Shown here piece by piece: positions 36,451-49,595 of a DNA stretch of 64,000 nt. The stretch comes from Sweltsa coloradensis (Eukaryota > Arthropoda > Insecta > Plecoptera > Chloroperlidae): assembly GCA_024449915.1 (NCBI GenBank), contig JAMZAV010000775.1, forward strand, positions 62,001 to 126,000, read 5' to 3'. A program made the position numbers and the translations under genes. The notes beneath the pieces were generated by a model. It saw nothing but the letters and a program-made list of their open reading frames with translations, made no database searches and was not told the DNA's origin. Position 1 is the first letter of the stretch; every line of letters starts with the position of its first letter.

Positions 36451-39400
36451 AACATGGTTTTCTTTAACTCTTTAAAAAGGGTCATTTGAAAGATTACATA
36501 TATACCTTTTGAAAACATCAAAATTTATATTTTTTTGGATATCAACTCCCCGGTCACAACAGTGTTGTATGTTAACTGTAAACGGGGAATACAAAAAATT
36601 TGTGAAAATTTATTCGGCTTCGGGAAAAACAAAAACATCATGAAAATCGGGTGAACTTGCCTGGTACTCGGGAATTGAAAATCAAATAATAGATTAGAGT
36701 CCCTAATAGTTGTGAAGAATTTTGTAATAAAAAATGAGATCGGGGATTTTCGCCTGGTTTTAGCTAGCAACTTTTTTCAAAACAAAACTTGTAGTAACCA
36801 ATCTAGGGGGAAAAAATTGATTTCAAAAAACCTTAAATTTTATCAATCTGCGCTGCACAGATTCCACGCATTGGAATGGTTTTTCGTGATAGAAGTTAGG
36901 ATTCCAAAAAAAAATTTTGCGTAGTCCACTTGGGCCTGACAACGAGACAAACTTCGTCTTAGGGTTGATGGGTTTAAACTCTCTCATGCAGTTTTTCGTT
37001 TGATGAAACCAAAATTTGAATGCTTTAGGCACAAAAGTTTTGACGTACTGTTGAAAAACAAAAATTTCTCGAAATGATCACACCAAGTCCCTTTTTTTTC
37101 ATTTTCACGTTCGAGGTAGAATCGTTGAGTTTTTTAAACAGGCATATAAAATTTTTTTTTGTTTGTCAAAGTAATCACATTGCACTTAGATACATTTAAA
37201 TCAAGTCTCCAGATCTTACACGAATCAGATAACGATGAAATGTCTTGTTGTAGAAGGTCACAATCAGAGTTTTTTTTATATTGGCCTGAACAATTTGAAA
37301 TCGTATGCATACATGATGGACTGCAAATACTTCAAACAAGATGAAATATCATTGACGTACAGCACAAATAGCAACGGGCCAAGAATTGACCCTTGAGGTA
37401 CGCCAAAAGTCACATTTACGGATGACGATTTTACAGAATTTATTGTCACAGATTGAGATTGATTAGATAAATAACTAGTTAAAAATGAATGCAAGCTTCC
37501 ACATATGCCATATCCTGTAAGTTTGTAAAGTAATAATTTGTGATCTACACTGTCAAAGGCACTCGAGAATTCCGTGTATGCAGAGTCTTCTAGTGTTTTA
37601 CTGTCCATTTTACTTGCAATGTACTGGGTATATTCACTTAAATTAGTGACGGTAGAACGCCGCTTTACAAAACCATGTTGTTCAGAGGAGATACATTGAC
37701 ATGACAGTACAATCTCTTGTGTATCAGATCCTCAAAATCTTTAGAAACAATAGAGTGTAATGATATAGGGCGGTAGTTGGCAACGTTAATTCTACTACCC
37801 TTTTTTAGGACAGGTGTAATATTAGCGCGCTTCCAGCGTGTTGGGAAAACACCAGTTTTCAGGGCATGGTTGAAGATAACAGCCAATGGTTTCGAGATAA
37901 CACGTCTACAATATTTGAGAACATTCACCGGAATTTCGTCTGGGCAAGAAGATTTCCCGTTCTTCAGTGATTGTAAGAAGTTCTCTATTTCCACCATGGA
38001 CACTGTGATGCTAGAAATGCACTGTCTGTGATCGTTGAAACTGGAGGAAGTGGATAATTATTGTTGTTAGAAGATGGCATAAACTTAGTTTTGAAAAAGT
38101 TGGAAAACAGCTGACAGCAGGTTTCCCCATCTTTTGCCCTGACACCGTTATATTGCACCTCTGTAGGTATATGCACAGACCTAGTTTTCTTTTGGACATA
38201 GTTCCACAGCAAGCTAGGCTCCTTCCCCAAAGAAGTGTCGACTTTAGACATGTAGTTTTTGAACTTTTGCTTCTTAAGTGTTTTGAAATATGTTCGTTTC
38301 ACTTGAAATTCAATATGAGATTGTGGCTGTATCACTCTGTTTCCATTGCCGGTACGCGCAGTTTTTGTCGATTAGAGCGTTGACTGTTTCATTGTCGTAC
38401 CATGCCGGGTACTTTGTTGAATTTACTTTTAGAACTTTTTTTCCCCCCAGCAATTGCTTTATTTACTATTTCGTAAAATGTGTCGCATTTTTCGTTTACA
38501 CAATCACATGCGTCAAGGCGTGTCCACGAACTCTTGCTGAGTGCCAAACAGATCTTCTGGTAATCGGCTTTTCTCCAATTAAAACGCGTACGCATTTTAG
38601 TCGACTTAAATGCGATACGAAATGGGATGGATAGATTACAGTGGAAAGGTTCGTGGTCAGATTTGACAGCAGGTGGAGAACGAGTAGAGGTTGAAATATC
38701 AGGGTTATTGGTGAACAGCAGGTCTAGGAAGTTATTGACGCGCGTGGGAAATGACACATACTGATTAAAGTCATACTCGTTGATAAGGCTTAGGAAGGCA
38801 GTGTCTAACATACTTGGAGTTGTTACAGTGGTGGACTTCAGTAGGTTATCCCCCTCGCATTCATCAGCATGCTTCCAATGTATGTTAGACATGTTGAAGT
38901 CTCCACACAGCAGTATTGTATCACCTGGTTTTGTTCTAGAGTTCATGCAATGAGTCACGTAATGCATCAATCAGATCCTCTGATGGCTTGGCGATGTAAG
39001 CACACCCGACGAATAACCTTATCTTCTGGTCAAGTTGTATTTTAGTCCACACAACTTCGCATGCTGCTGTTTCCAAATCCTCCCGACGTCTAGAATTCAA
39101 TTTAGAACTTCCGGCAGTTAAAACTCTTCCCCCTTTCTTCATTTCCCCCCAGTTTGACCTCGGTCGCGCCGATAAACGTTATACTGTGAGTTGTCAAGTA
39201 CTTCGTTATCATACACACCCGAGTTCAGCCACGTTTTAGTGGCACAGCCGACATCAAACTCTCCATTGTCAGAAAAGTAATGGTTGATCTGCGAAAGTTT
39301 GTAATCCGCCATACTCTGCGCGTTCATGTAAAATAGTGAAATGTCCGTACTCGTAACGTCAACTGGGATGTTCGTGGACACTGGTGGTGCGCCACTGAAG

Positions 39401-39580
39401 CATGGCCGGGGGTTGTTCCGCCTCGGGACAGGGTTGAGCTGCACATCGCCCGCAAGTGCGATGAGAAGCGCGCCGACACCGCCAACCGAGACCGGAAGCC
39501 TCGCATACCTCGAGAGTCTCCCACTTCGGCGTCTGGCTGACCGTGCCTTGGTTTGCGACACCGAGAGTGCGGGGGTGGGA
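36450..39580 (-). pseudogene. Decayed CR1-group LINE with a degenerate 2A-like peptide
   Basis: On the - strand, in order: an N-terminal piece with GALLIALAGDVQLNPVP (39424-39465), then the start of an apurinic-type endonuclease (DISLFYMNAQSM, 39250-39310; IILLCGDFNMSN-type block ~38900), the linker with FNWRKADY (38560-38600), the reverse transcriptase (WKRANITPVLKKGSRINVAN at ~37790-37850; SAFDSVDHKLLLYKL at ~37510-37570; [20 protein letters not shown] at 37345-37410), and a weakly recognisable tail to about 36450. A YAYDF replaces the expected Y-ADD. At least five frame breaks make it inactive. GDV-xNP-P resembles the 2A ribosome-skipping peptide known from several LINE clades, but the key Gly of NPGP is Val here. 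Confidence 0.85.
39424..39450 (-). other. 2A-like motif with NPVP in place of NPGP
   Basis: The - strand encodes GDVQLNPVP behind a hydrophobic ALLIALA run. 2A peptides need D-(V/I)-E-x-N-P-G-P; the E is Q and the Gly is Val here, so skipping should fail. It shows what the ancestral LINE probably used, though a chance resemblance is possible. Confidence 0.5.
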
Positions 39581-39973
39581 GGGTTGAGGCAGGTCGGTTA
39601 TTGTATACAAGTGTATTGCAGCACAGTGTAGAACACGATATTACGCATTTGCATGACACGAACATACCTTCAACAGGATATCCATTCACCAGCGCCTCTT
39701 CGTAGATGTTCGTCTACTACACTGCAAAACAGTAACTCTGAATAGAAGAAAAATAATAAAATAATGGAGCGACAAACTCCTCACACCCGCACTTGCCGCC
39801 TCAAATACCTCTAATACCGACCAGTAAAGTTTTTTATGCGTCCGGCTTTTATTAGCGCTAACTGTGAGCGAGGAAAAATTTGAACCGGGCTTCGCGCCGG
39901 AAAACGGCCATGCGCCATTGCAGGTGGGCGTGACGTCATCGTGAGGTTCGCCGAGGCGGCGCACAGTTGACAG
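39581..39973 (-). other. Probable 5' region of the 2A-type LINE
   Basis: It lies upstream of the N-terminal coding piece. It is G/C-richer than its surroundings and contains TGACGTCA (39930-39937, a CRE-type palindrome) next to CGTGAGGTTCGCC. A similar CACGATGACGTCAC patch occurs at 40937-40952. It ends where the inverted-repeat element starts. Confidence 0.4.
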
Positions 39974-39979
39974 TTCTGC

Positions 39980-40472
39980 CCATAGATATTGAACACCTAT
40001 TGTAGGCTAGATTCTTCAAATTTGCTACGCTCGCGACAGTGCCCCGACCCGGCTAGATTATCTGTCTCCGATACCTCCGCATTCCGGGTCGGGGCACGGT
40101 CGCAAGCGTAGCAAATTGAAGAATCAATCGGCCCAATTCAAGATGGCGATTTGACGGTTTAATTTATGCTTTTTTAATGCAATAAAGTATTTTACTGGTC
40201 TGTTTGATATGGTTTTAGCTTGTGCAGCATGGTATTGAACAAACAGAAACAATACGAAGTTATTGCATAAGGGAATTTAGTAATCATTCGGTGTTAATGG
40301 CTAGAATGCTCACCTGTCAACCTGGCGGCAATCTTGAGAACTATTTGGGCTACAAATCGCTCCCATTTACTTAACATGCAAACTGGAATTTCAAGATGGC
40401 TTCTAATTGTCACAGAAGTGGACCACTGACTGCTAATCTATCTAGCCTACAATAGGTGTTCAATATCTATGG
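39980..40472. mobile_element. MITE with 32-bp TIRs and 6-bp TSD, copy 1
   Basis: The TIRs are exact: CCATAGATATTGAACACCTA...GGCTAGA at the left and its reverse complement ending at 40472. TTCTGC lies on both sides (39974-39979 and 40473-40478). Inside the left half is a second palindrome (about 40011-40055 against 40080-40126, with GCTACGCTCGCGACAGTGCC) that would fold into a long hairpin. It has no coding capacity. I cannot name the transposase superfamily. Confidence 0.85.
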
Positions 40473-40487
40473 TTCTGCTACTGAAAC

Positions 40488-40914
40488 ATAGAATAGATAT
40501 CTTAACACCTATAGTAGGCTAGATGCGCCGTCTCCAATACCTCCGCACAGGCGCGAGTGTACCAAATTGAAGCGTCAATCCCACCCATTCAAGATGGCGG
40601 TTTGGCGTTTTAATTTATGCTTTTTTAATGCAATAAAGTACTTTACTGGATTGTTTGATATGGTTTTAGCTTGTGCAGCATGGTATTGAACAAACAGAAA
40701 CAATGCAAAGTTATTGCATACGGGAATTTAGTAATCATTTGGTGTTAAAGTCTGATATGCTCACCTGCCAAACTGGCGGCCATCTTTAAATTTTTTTTTC
40801 GATTAATCGCTCCCATCTAATTAACATGCAAACTCACCCATTCAAGATGGCTTCCAATTGTCCCGGAAGTGGACCGCTGACTGCTAGTCTAGCCAATTAT
40901 ATGGGATGTCTATG
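40488..40914. mobile_element. Related MITE, copy 2, diverged
   Basis: It follows copy 1 after only 15 bp and shares most of its interior (TTTAATTTATGCTTTTTTAA, GGTTTTAGCTTGTGCAGCAT, CAAGATGGC). The left end keeps ATAGATATCTTAACACCTAT, while the right end is eroded (TCTAGCCAATTATATGGG). The inner hairpin of copy 1 is missing, showing that the hairpin is a later addition to copy 1 or a deletion here. Confidence 0.75.
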
Positions 40915-42240
40915 TACTGAAAGCTTTCCCTCATCACCTCACGATGACGTCACAACCAAAATTGTGCGGGAATTCAAATCCAGGAACTTTGAACATGCAT
41001 AGAATCCACAGATTTTATTTTTTATAGTTTATTTTAATTGCGATGTTTATTAAAATGAATATTACAAATTATTAAATACATGTAAGATATATTTGAAACC
41101 AAGGACAGTTCCCTATTCTATCTTGCTTCATTCTTTTTACGTGTAGACTTACCGCTCCTAATTTGTTTCTTGTATCTTTGTATCTTTTTCTTGTATCTTA
41201 TTAAAAAATGTTATGGCCACTGAACTGAGGTATTTCATCTCCGCTGCTTGGAGTCTGCTTTTTTCCTATCGTCTTATTGTCCATGTCACTGATGCTGATG
41301 CATCACATAGTATCCGAAGATAGTACATTTGGTATAGGATCATATTTTTATTTTGTATGGGATCATCTTATTATTATTTATCTTAAACCTATTCGATATT
41401 TCCTTTTTTCATAGTAATTTGCGTACACTTTGGTAAAATTTGTCTGCTAGCACAAGCTTATCTATAATTCTGCAGCGAATTCTGTGACCTTTGTCAATAT
41501 AGTACTTCAGAGGTATTTGAATTCAGCTGACATCAACAGCTCTTCTCCTCATAGTATTAGCTTCTTTGGATTAGGCTCAATTTTCTTTTTCAAGAATAAT
41601 GTTTCATTCTTTTCAATACTTATTCTCATGTTAACCCCCGTGTGTTTCCTCATTTCACCTATCTACACTCTCCTGGACTTCGTATGTGGATTTTTCTGAA
41701 CTCACAATGACTATTCGAGAAAACAAGGAACAGTAGCGCAGACAAGTGGTCGAACCGCAAACTATTATTTCAGGGGTACTGATCGCAGAACATCATGCAA
41801 GAGGTAGGAGTTTCTAAAATATCCCGACCTAACACATAGAAATATTGTTCGGTGCCTCAGTGCTCATCAAAGAAAACAGATAATTAAACGAGTGAGCGCA
41901 GCGAACGGAGTGATATCCATTCAACTTAAGAGTGGTCGGCTCTAGCGAGCGTGCTCAAATTTTGCGGTCACTATCTGAACTACAGGAAGATGAGGCCGGT
42001 AGATGGCAAGTCTGTATTACCTTCCTACCCCCTTCACCGCGGCCCGCAGCCACCTGCAGCAACCATCCGCATTTCTGTTTTGAAAGAAGGGTTGATAGTT
42101 TGAAAGGACTAGGTAACAAAAGAGTCTAAACCAAAGTGACCAGTGGTGACAGGTAGAAATATTTCTTGAATCTAGAATCGGTCTAAAATAGTTTTCTGTG
42201 TTGCTCTGTGCCTCACTCAGAAGAGAATTTATGTTGACAG
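40915..42240. other. No gene recognised
   Basis: AT-rich with unrelated short open frames. A GAGTGAGCGCAGCGAACGGA patch at about 41890 resembles the GAGCGAAGCGA motif of element A and its relatives, but nothing else of that family follows. 41440-41700 is slightly more protein-like without any recognisable motif. Confidence 0.35.
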
Positions 42241-42241
42241 A

Positions 42242-42245
<4 letters not shown>

Positions 42246-42282
<37 letters not shown>
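42246..42282. repeat. (GA)n microsatellite
   Basis: About 18 pure GA units. Confidence 0.9.
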
Positions 42283-42286
<4 letters not shown>

Positions 42287-42439
42287 ATATTTATTGACTT
42301 AAAGGTGGGCTACATAGGGCTATGAAGCCCCTTTGACCATAGCCAACCTCTACAACATGTAATACATAAGTATTTTATAATAGATATGTAAGTAATATAC
42401 TAATAATACTAATTAATTATGCTAATTAAACTATTATTA

Positions 42440-42440
42440 A

Positions 42441-42492
<52 letters not shown>

Positions 42493-42510
42493 TACTACTA
42501 CTACTACTAC
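42440..42510. repeat. (CTA)n microsatellite, left flank of a hAT-like MITE
   Basis: CTA units with one interruption (TATA). It resumes at 43271 on the other side of the MITE. Confidence 0.95.
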
Positions 42511-43270
42511 CAGTGGCGAAGCGTGAACATTTTACAGGGTAGACACAGACGATCATGTTTCTTTTGGTACATGTATATTTGTGGGAAAGGAACCAAGCAC
42601 GGGGGTTTGGGGGCAGAGCCCCCAACATCAGCGCCGCAGGCGAAAATTTTGAAAATCAAGGTCTTAGAATGCGTTTGGTGCGTTGTAGAAAAAGTATTAG
42701 TCGGAAAGCAATAACAAAATAACGTTGTTTTTGTACAGTGGAAACTTCATTTTGTCGATCCTCCCAATTATATTTTTGCAATTTTGGAGCCCTTTTAGAA
42801 TCAGAATAATATTAAATATAACAAAACAACTCAAGCTGTAAGGCTGTAACACTTATTCGAGCACGCTCGCGCGCTTATTCAGTGTATAATAGTATCCATG
42901 CGCGCAACAATCGAAAATGCAGCCGAAACACGAGCTGAAGCGCGAGGAGACATGTCTCATTTGCCTATGCTACTTGCGAAGAAGGAGGGGAAGTGGAGGG
43001 GAGTGGACAAGCGCTGGGCCATAGAGTTGTGGGTGTAATAGGGGAAGGCTCGGAGACAGAATCCTAGTTGTCTCAAAAGTAGTGGCATAGGCAGTGAAAG
43101 AGTCTACATCCGCGCAGAAAGGTAACGCGTTCATTCGTTGCTTTGCCCGCGTACGTTTGAAAACCATTTCTCACTTGTAAAACAGCGTTTAGAATATTAT
43201 TTTTTTTTGTTATTAATTTATTGAGTAGGGTAGACACTGTCTCAATGCCTACCCCGACGCTTCGCCACTG
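42511..43270. mobile_element. hAT-like MITE inserted in (CTA)n
   Basis: It is 760 bp with TIRs CAGTGGCGAAGCGT and ACGCTTCGCCACTG, and subterminal AGGGTAGACAC...GTGTCTACCC-type repeats. ACTACTAC stands on both sides, compatible with the 8-bp duplication of hAT elements, though in a microsatellite that is weak evidence. A GGGTTTGGGGGCAGAGCCCC block lies at 42602-42621. No transposase is present. Confidence 0.8.
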
Positions 43271-43981
<711 letters not shown>

Positions 43982-45545
43982 ACGGTACGTGGCAGATTTG
44001 CTAATTAAATACCTAAATGATTTTAAAATAATTGATACAAAACAATATGGGTACCAAAAAGGGAAAAGTACGACTTCGCAGATATTGTAAAGGGGGCGTT
44101 AAACAACAACCTTAATGTTTTAACAATCTTTATAGATTTCAGCAAAGCTTTCGACACGTTGTTGCACAAACGATTATTGCATGCTTTAGATATAGTGGGA
44201 ATATCGGGGCCATCATTAGACTGGTTTCAAGATTATCTTTCAACAGATGCATGGCTGTTAAAGTCAATAATGTTCTAAGCAAAATGTTGAAATCACGTCA
44301 GGAGTTCCACAGGGATCTATTCTGGGCCCTTTGCTTTACCTCATTTATGTGAATGACATGTTAAGGAAGTAAAGAATTGCTTTGCATTTTTGTACGCTGA
44401 CGATACAGCGCTGGTGATAGTTCACAAAAATCTAGAAATTGCTAAACAGCTATTGCAGCGTGATTTTATAATTTGTTGAGATGGGCTCACGATAATGGTC
44501 TAACAATTAATTTTAAGAAACCAAAGTGATCTATATACACACTCCCTTTATGTCCCATCAGAAAATAGAAATTGTGTTTCATGAAAACGCCTGTTTGCAT
44601 GCAAATCATAGAACGGAATTACAGTCAAGAAATGATATACGTAAGTGTAAAAGGCACCTAGAAAATGTAACAGAATTTAAGTATTTAGGTGTCATAATAG
44701 ATCACAATTTCAAATGGAGTTTTCATATTGAGAATTATGTAATCGGCTTAGATCAGCTTTGTATAGTATTAAAACTCTAAAGCAATATGTCAAGGGGGGT
44801 GTTTTAAAAGTTGTCTATCACGCTCTTGTAGAGTCTATAATTAGGTATGGCTTACTAGCATGGGGTGCTACATCCGGTACATATGTGCAAGATATTGTTA
44901 ACATTCAGAAACGTATTTTTAAGATCATGTATCCTCACAAGTATGAACATAAATGGTAATGTAGGTTTAATGTTTGTAAATGAACTACATGAATATATGA
45001 TACTAACGAATAACTATTTTGACAAAGATTACTTAGCTGTGACGCAACATACATACGATACAAGAAATAGAGATAGATTTTTAATACCGGCAACCAGATA
45101 CAACACTTTGGAGTCAGGAAAGAAAAATTATTGTACCTAATTCTTAAATACCTTACCTGACAATTTAAAATCATTAAATCTATGAATGAGGTGAAGAGGA
45201 AAATAAAGAATGGATAATAAAAAGGGAATGAATCTTATTGTCTATGATTTGTCTTTGTTTTTGTTTTTGAGTTATGTAATCTTTGGTGGGTGGTTATATG
45301 GTAGTATAATGTTTCTTATATTGTATACTATTGTGTTACTCTTTAGTTTTAGAATGTTTTTCATTTTTGTTATCTGAATTTATTGTATCACGACAAAATG
45401 AGAGTCAAGATATTGTTTATATATGTTTTGTTGTTAAAGAGACTCTGCAGACAAGCTACGTAAGTAGTTTTGCGGAGTCTGAAATTGCTGTATTTTGTAT
45501 TTTTTCCAAATAAAGAACAATTCAAAAAAAAAAAAAAAAAAAAAA
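43982..45545 (+). pseudogene. LINE inserted in (CTA)n, 5'-truncated, with intact 3' end
   Basis: The + strand carries reverse-transcriptase pieces in shifting frames: LTIFIDFSKAFDTLLHKRLL (44120-44180), [20 protein letters not shown] plus VND (44290-44360), FLYADDTALVI-type block (44385-44420), FKYLGVIIDHNFKWS (44675-44720), and the C-terminal YHALVESIIRYGLLAWGA (44815-44870) and NKRDR-type tail to 45140. Then comes a 3' UTR with the conserved stem-loop (45441-45479), AATAAA and about 21 A, followed directly by (CTA)n. The endonuclease is missing by truncation. The clade is most likely within the CR1/Rex/Daphne group. Confidence 0.85.
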
Positions 45546-45626
<81 letters not shown>

Positions 45627-45710
45627 GCTACTGCTACTGCTACTGCTACTGCTACTGCTACTGCTACTGCTACTGCTACTGCTACTGCTACTACTACTAC
45701 TACTACTACT
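45546..45710. repeat. (CTA)n turning into (CTACTG)n
   Basis: Pure CTA to about 45625, then a regular alternation CTGCTA for some ten cycles, then CTA again. The hexamer block shows that the array also expands in units of two triplets. Confidence 0.9.
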
Positions 45711-45879
45711 AGGAGGAACTACTAGGAACTGGATTCCAAGGGATTTATTTATTGTATCACTATGTACACATGTATAAAAAGATTTGAACCTGCAGATAAG
45801 CTGTTTTGTAACTTCGCAGGACAATCGATTGTATCTGTAAATAAATTTTTCAATAAAGGCAACTTAAAAAAAAAAAAAA

Positions 45880-45880
<1 letters not shown>
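45711..45880 (+). mobile_element. LINE 3' end, copy 3 (different family)
   Basis: A ~170 bp tail with stem CCTGC (45789-45793) and GCAGG (45816-45820) around AGATAAGCT, AATAAAGGCAACTT and about 14 A, followed by (CTA)n. Outside the AGAYAAGCT loop it does not match copies 1 and 2. Confidence 0.7.
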
Positions 45881-45918
<38 letters not shown>

Positions 45919-45919
<1 letters not shown>

Positions 45920-46138
45920 ATACTAATATTTGATTTGTGTGTTTATACTTTGTTGATGAAATGTAATAATTTTTTGTTTTGTTTCAATACGAAGAGTCAA
46001 GACTTACAAAATGTTGTAAAAATATAATAACAAATTACCCCACAGACAAGCTACTACGTAGCTTTGTGGGGTTTGTCAATTCTGTATTTGTAATTTTTGA
46101 TCAATAAAAGTTTTCTAAAAAAAAAAAAAAAAAAAAAA

Positions 46139-46139
<1 letters not shown>
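45919..46139 (+). mobile_element. LINE 3' end, copy 4 (third family)
   Basis: It has stem ACCCCACA (46037-46044) and TGTGGGGT (46065-46072) around GACAAGCTACTACGTAGC, then AATAAAAGTTTTCT and about 21 A, then (CTA)n. It is flanked by (CTA)n on both sides. Confidence 0.75.
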
Positions 46140-46185
<46 letters not shown>

Positions 46186-46215
46186 TTCTACTACTACTAC
46201 TACTAATATTTCTAC
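46140..46215. repeat. (CTA)n microsatellite
   Basis: CTA units with a few CTT and AATATT interruptions. This borders the 3' side of the - strand LINE that follows. Confidence 0.9.
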
Positions 46216-49200
46216 TAAACTAATATTAGATACATACTAATAACTGTGGATACAAATTCATACAATTGATGTTGAAAATTGATTGACAATAATATAAACG
46301 TATACTATAGTAAATTCTGCAAGCAATTATAATGATGATGCTCTATTCCCAATAGCGAGACTAATATATTGTACACATAATATTAATTATTTACTTATAC
46401 TCCCAGTATACCTAGAAAGCAGTGTATTGTGTATTTGATTTCGGAGAGTTATATTCGACCTGCTAGTATACAATTCAAGTCAAAATTCATTCCATAGCCG
46501 ACTTGCCGTGATAATGAATGATTTATTACATTTTGTTGTGCGATGCTTTGATATCTGTAACATGTTTCGCGTGTGCCTGTTTGTGCGGTTATGTATTCTA
46601 TCCATTCTTGTGAACTTATTATAAATATAGGGGGGAGATTTTGTCTTCATAATTTTCATTGTAAGCATAATTAAGGATAGCATTCGTCGTTCTTTCAGTT
46701 TTAGCCATTTTAAATGAATATAAGATGGGGTTATATGTTCATCACGTCTCACATTTAGAATAAATCGAACACAAGCATTTTGCACTCTTTGTATTTTAAC
46801 GTTAAGTGTCTCCGTTAAATCGTTATAAACTATTGAGGCATAATCAATTATGGGAAATATAAGAGCTTGAATTAATATCTTCCGAATGGATTGGGGAAGG
46901 AAAGGACAGTTACGTTTTAGTTGATGCATGCACGAAATGACTTTTTTAGTTGTATTATTAATGTGGGGTGTCCACGACAAGGTTTCATCTACTATAAGAC
47001 CGAGGTTTTTGACATTTTTCTGGTAAGGTATGACCGTGTTATTTATTGTGACTGGGGGAAGTACAGCTGTGTCTACGTTAGCTTATAGTTTACGATATCC
47101 GACTAGCATCATTGAGTTTTTTGAACGTTGAGCGATAGGTTATGGTTGACAGCATACTCATTAAGCTTACGTATATCGTGGTTTGCATGGTTGATAGTGC
47201 GTTCACCGTCTTTAGGTTGGAAGTGTAAATACATTTGAAAATCGTCTGCGTACATATGATGTTTTGAATATGTGAAATTTGTATGTATATCATTAACGTA
47301 AAGGGAAAAGAATAGAGGTGACAATACTGACCCTTGGGGTACGCCGGATTTATTTACAGTCCACGAGGAGGCGCTTTTCTCAGTGATAACTCGTTGGTTC
47401 CTATTTGTAAGGTATGATGAAAACTAGTGAAGAGCTGCATTGGAAATACCTAGGTATGATAGTTTGGAGAGCAGCAAGTCATGATTTACGCAGTCGAAGG
47501 CTTTACTAAAGTCGAAGAGTGCCAACAAGGTTAGTTCTTTTCTATCCATAGCAAATCGTAAGTCATCCGTTATTTTAATGAGTGCAGTAGTTGTATTATG
47601 TCCCTTCCGGAACCCAGATTGGAATTCACTAATTACATCAAACTCAGAAAGGTATTTACGAAGCTGATCGTTGATAATTTTTTCTAGCATCTTACTGAAT
47701 GTGCAAAGACTGATTGGCCTATAATTAGAGACAGATGCAGGGGATGAACATTTTGGAATTGGTTTTACGTGCGCCTTCTTCCACTGTGATGGAAAAACAC
47801 CATTTTGAAGAGAGTAGTTATAAATGTGCTCAAGAGAAGGTAGTATTATGTGTAAACATTTGATGATGAGTGTAATGGGGATACCATCTGGGCCTCTAGC
47901 TTTAGATTTGATTTCGTTGGCGGCTTTTACTATGTCCTCCGGATAGATATGTGAAAAATGAAAAGATTCGCGATTTGGTCGAGGGAGTGAATTATAATAA
48001 TTAATGGTGTGGTTTAGTTCTGTTGGGTTTATTATACCGGCATTGGATGTAAAGTATTCATTTAAATTTTCGGCGGATACAGAATTATCAATAGTTGCTT
48101 TTTTATGTTTACCGATACCCATGGAACGCACACCGTTCCATAGGTCTGTAGGGTTTTTCGAAGAATTGAATAATTCATATGTGTACTTAATTTTAGAATT
48201 TCGAATAGTTTGCTTCGTTCTGTTGCGGAGGGTGCGGAAATTTTCATAGTCACTTTGGTCTTTTGTTTTAATATGACGTCTTCTAGCCGCATCTCGTTCT
48301 CTAATAAGTAGTTTAATGTCGGATGTCATCCATGGCGATGGACGGTGTTTCACCTTAACAGTTTTATGAGGAGCATGTTTGTCGTACAAATCCGTTAACT
48401 GTCGTGTGAAAATTTCTACCTTCTCATCGACATTATTAGTTTCGGTGATTATATGCCATGGGGTCGATAATGCATCGGTTTGAAAAGCATCTATATTAAA
48501 TTTAGAAAAATCTCTATATGTTATTACTTTAGGTGTATATTTGGGAGTGGTGAGCGAAAAAACAGCATAAATCAAATCGTGATAAGAGAAGCCAGGAGCA
48601 GGACACTGTCCAAACGTTTGTAAGAGATTCGGGCAATTTGACGCTATTACGTCAAGATTACTCTCTGCAGTTAATGTGTGATATGTGTTTGTGTATGGCA
48701 CACATGTTAGATTACATACGTTAAGAGTATCACGTACAGATTCGCTTTCAAAGGTTTGAGTTCCAAATCGTGCATTTAAGTCTCCTGCTATAATAACATA
48801 CTTGTAATGGAATAGTGGATGTACATATCATTGACTAATAGGTCCATATATCCTACTTTAGGTGCCCTGTATATACATGAAAAAAGTAATTTGGTGCTAA
48901 GAAAAGAAACCTCTAATATGATATATTCAGGAGTGTAGTCGTAAACAGTATCCGCCTTTCTAGGTATATTTGGGAGAATTTTACATTTAAAACAATCACG
49001 GACATACACGGCTACTCCACCACCAAGCTTAACTTTGCGATCCCTTCTAAATATGGAGTACCCTGGCAGTTCAATGGAAGAGTTAGATATGGTGGGCTTG
49101 AGAAATGTCTCACTTATTGCAATAGTATCAAATTGTGTTTCGCCAAATAAGTATTTAAATTCAGAGAAGTGATCCGCATCAGTCAATGACTGCGCATTAA

Positions 49201-49279
49201 TGTGGGCAATTTTTAGGTTTGATGGGTAGTTATTGGCAATGTTGCTAAGGATGTCAATAGCATTCGCGTCCCTGTTCAT
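46215..49279 (-). pseudogene. LINE ORF2 (endonuclease plus reverse transcriptase), lightly broken
   Basis: The - strand reads almost continuously. The endonuclease starts at LKIAHINAQSLTDADHF (49150-49210), FDTIAISETFLKP and GGGVAVYVRD (~49000-49120), and YVIIAGDLNARFG (48745-48790, after a frameshift near 48800). The reverse transcriptase follows with WKKAHVKPIPKCSSPASVSN and YRPISL (47720-47800), LLALFDFSKAFDCVNHDLLL (47460-47530), SGVPQGSVLSPLFFSLYVND (47290-47345) and MYADDFQMYLHF (47215-47255), then a C-terminal domain from 46980 ending in SRLWNEF with a stop at 46477. The damage is one nonsense codon near 47422, frameshifts near 48800 and 47110, and the stop at 46477. It is CR1/Daphne-like. 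No poly(A) tail is seen at its 3' end. Confidence 0.9.
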
Positions 49280-49595
49280 ACTCGAAAGGGAATATTAGCA
49301 ATAGAGGTAAAAATCACCAGTACTTACAAAATTAAAACTAAATTAAAATGATGTTTATAAAATTAATACAAGTAAATGTAATCTTGATGATGAGTGATAA
49401 GAATTAATAATTTTTTACTATATCTAATTACGTAACTAGATAGAACTTAAAACTAAAGTTAAAAGATGAATCAAATTAATATGAAGAGTTATTTAACAGT
49501 GTATAATGAAATAATGTATTACTGCGAATGTAGCTAAGCTTTTAGGTCCATCAATGGTTCTTGAGTTAGTGAAAGTTAGTTGCACTAGCGGGTAG

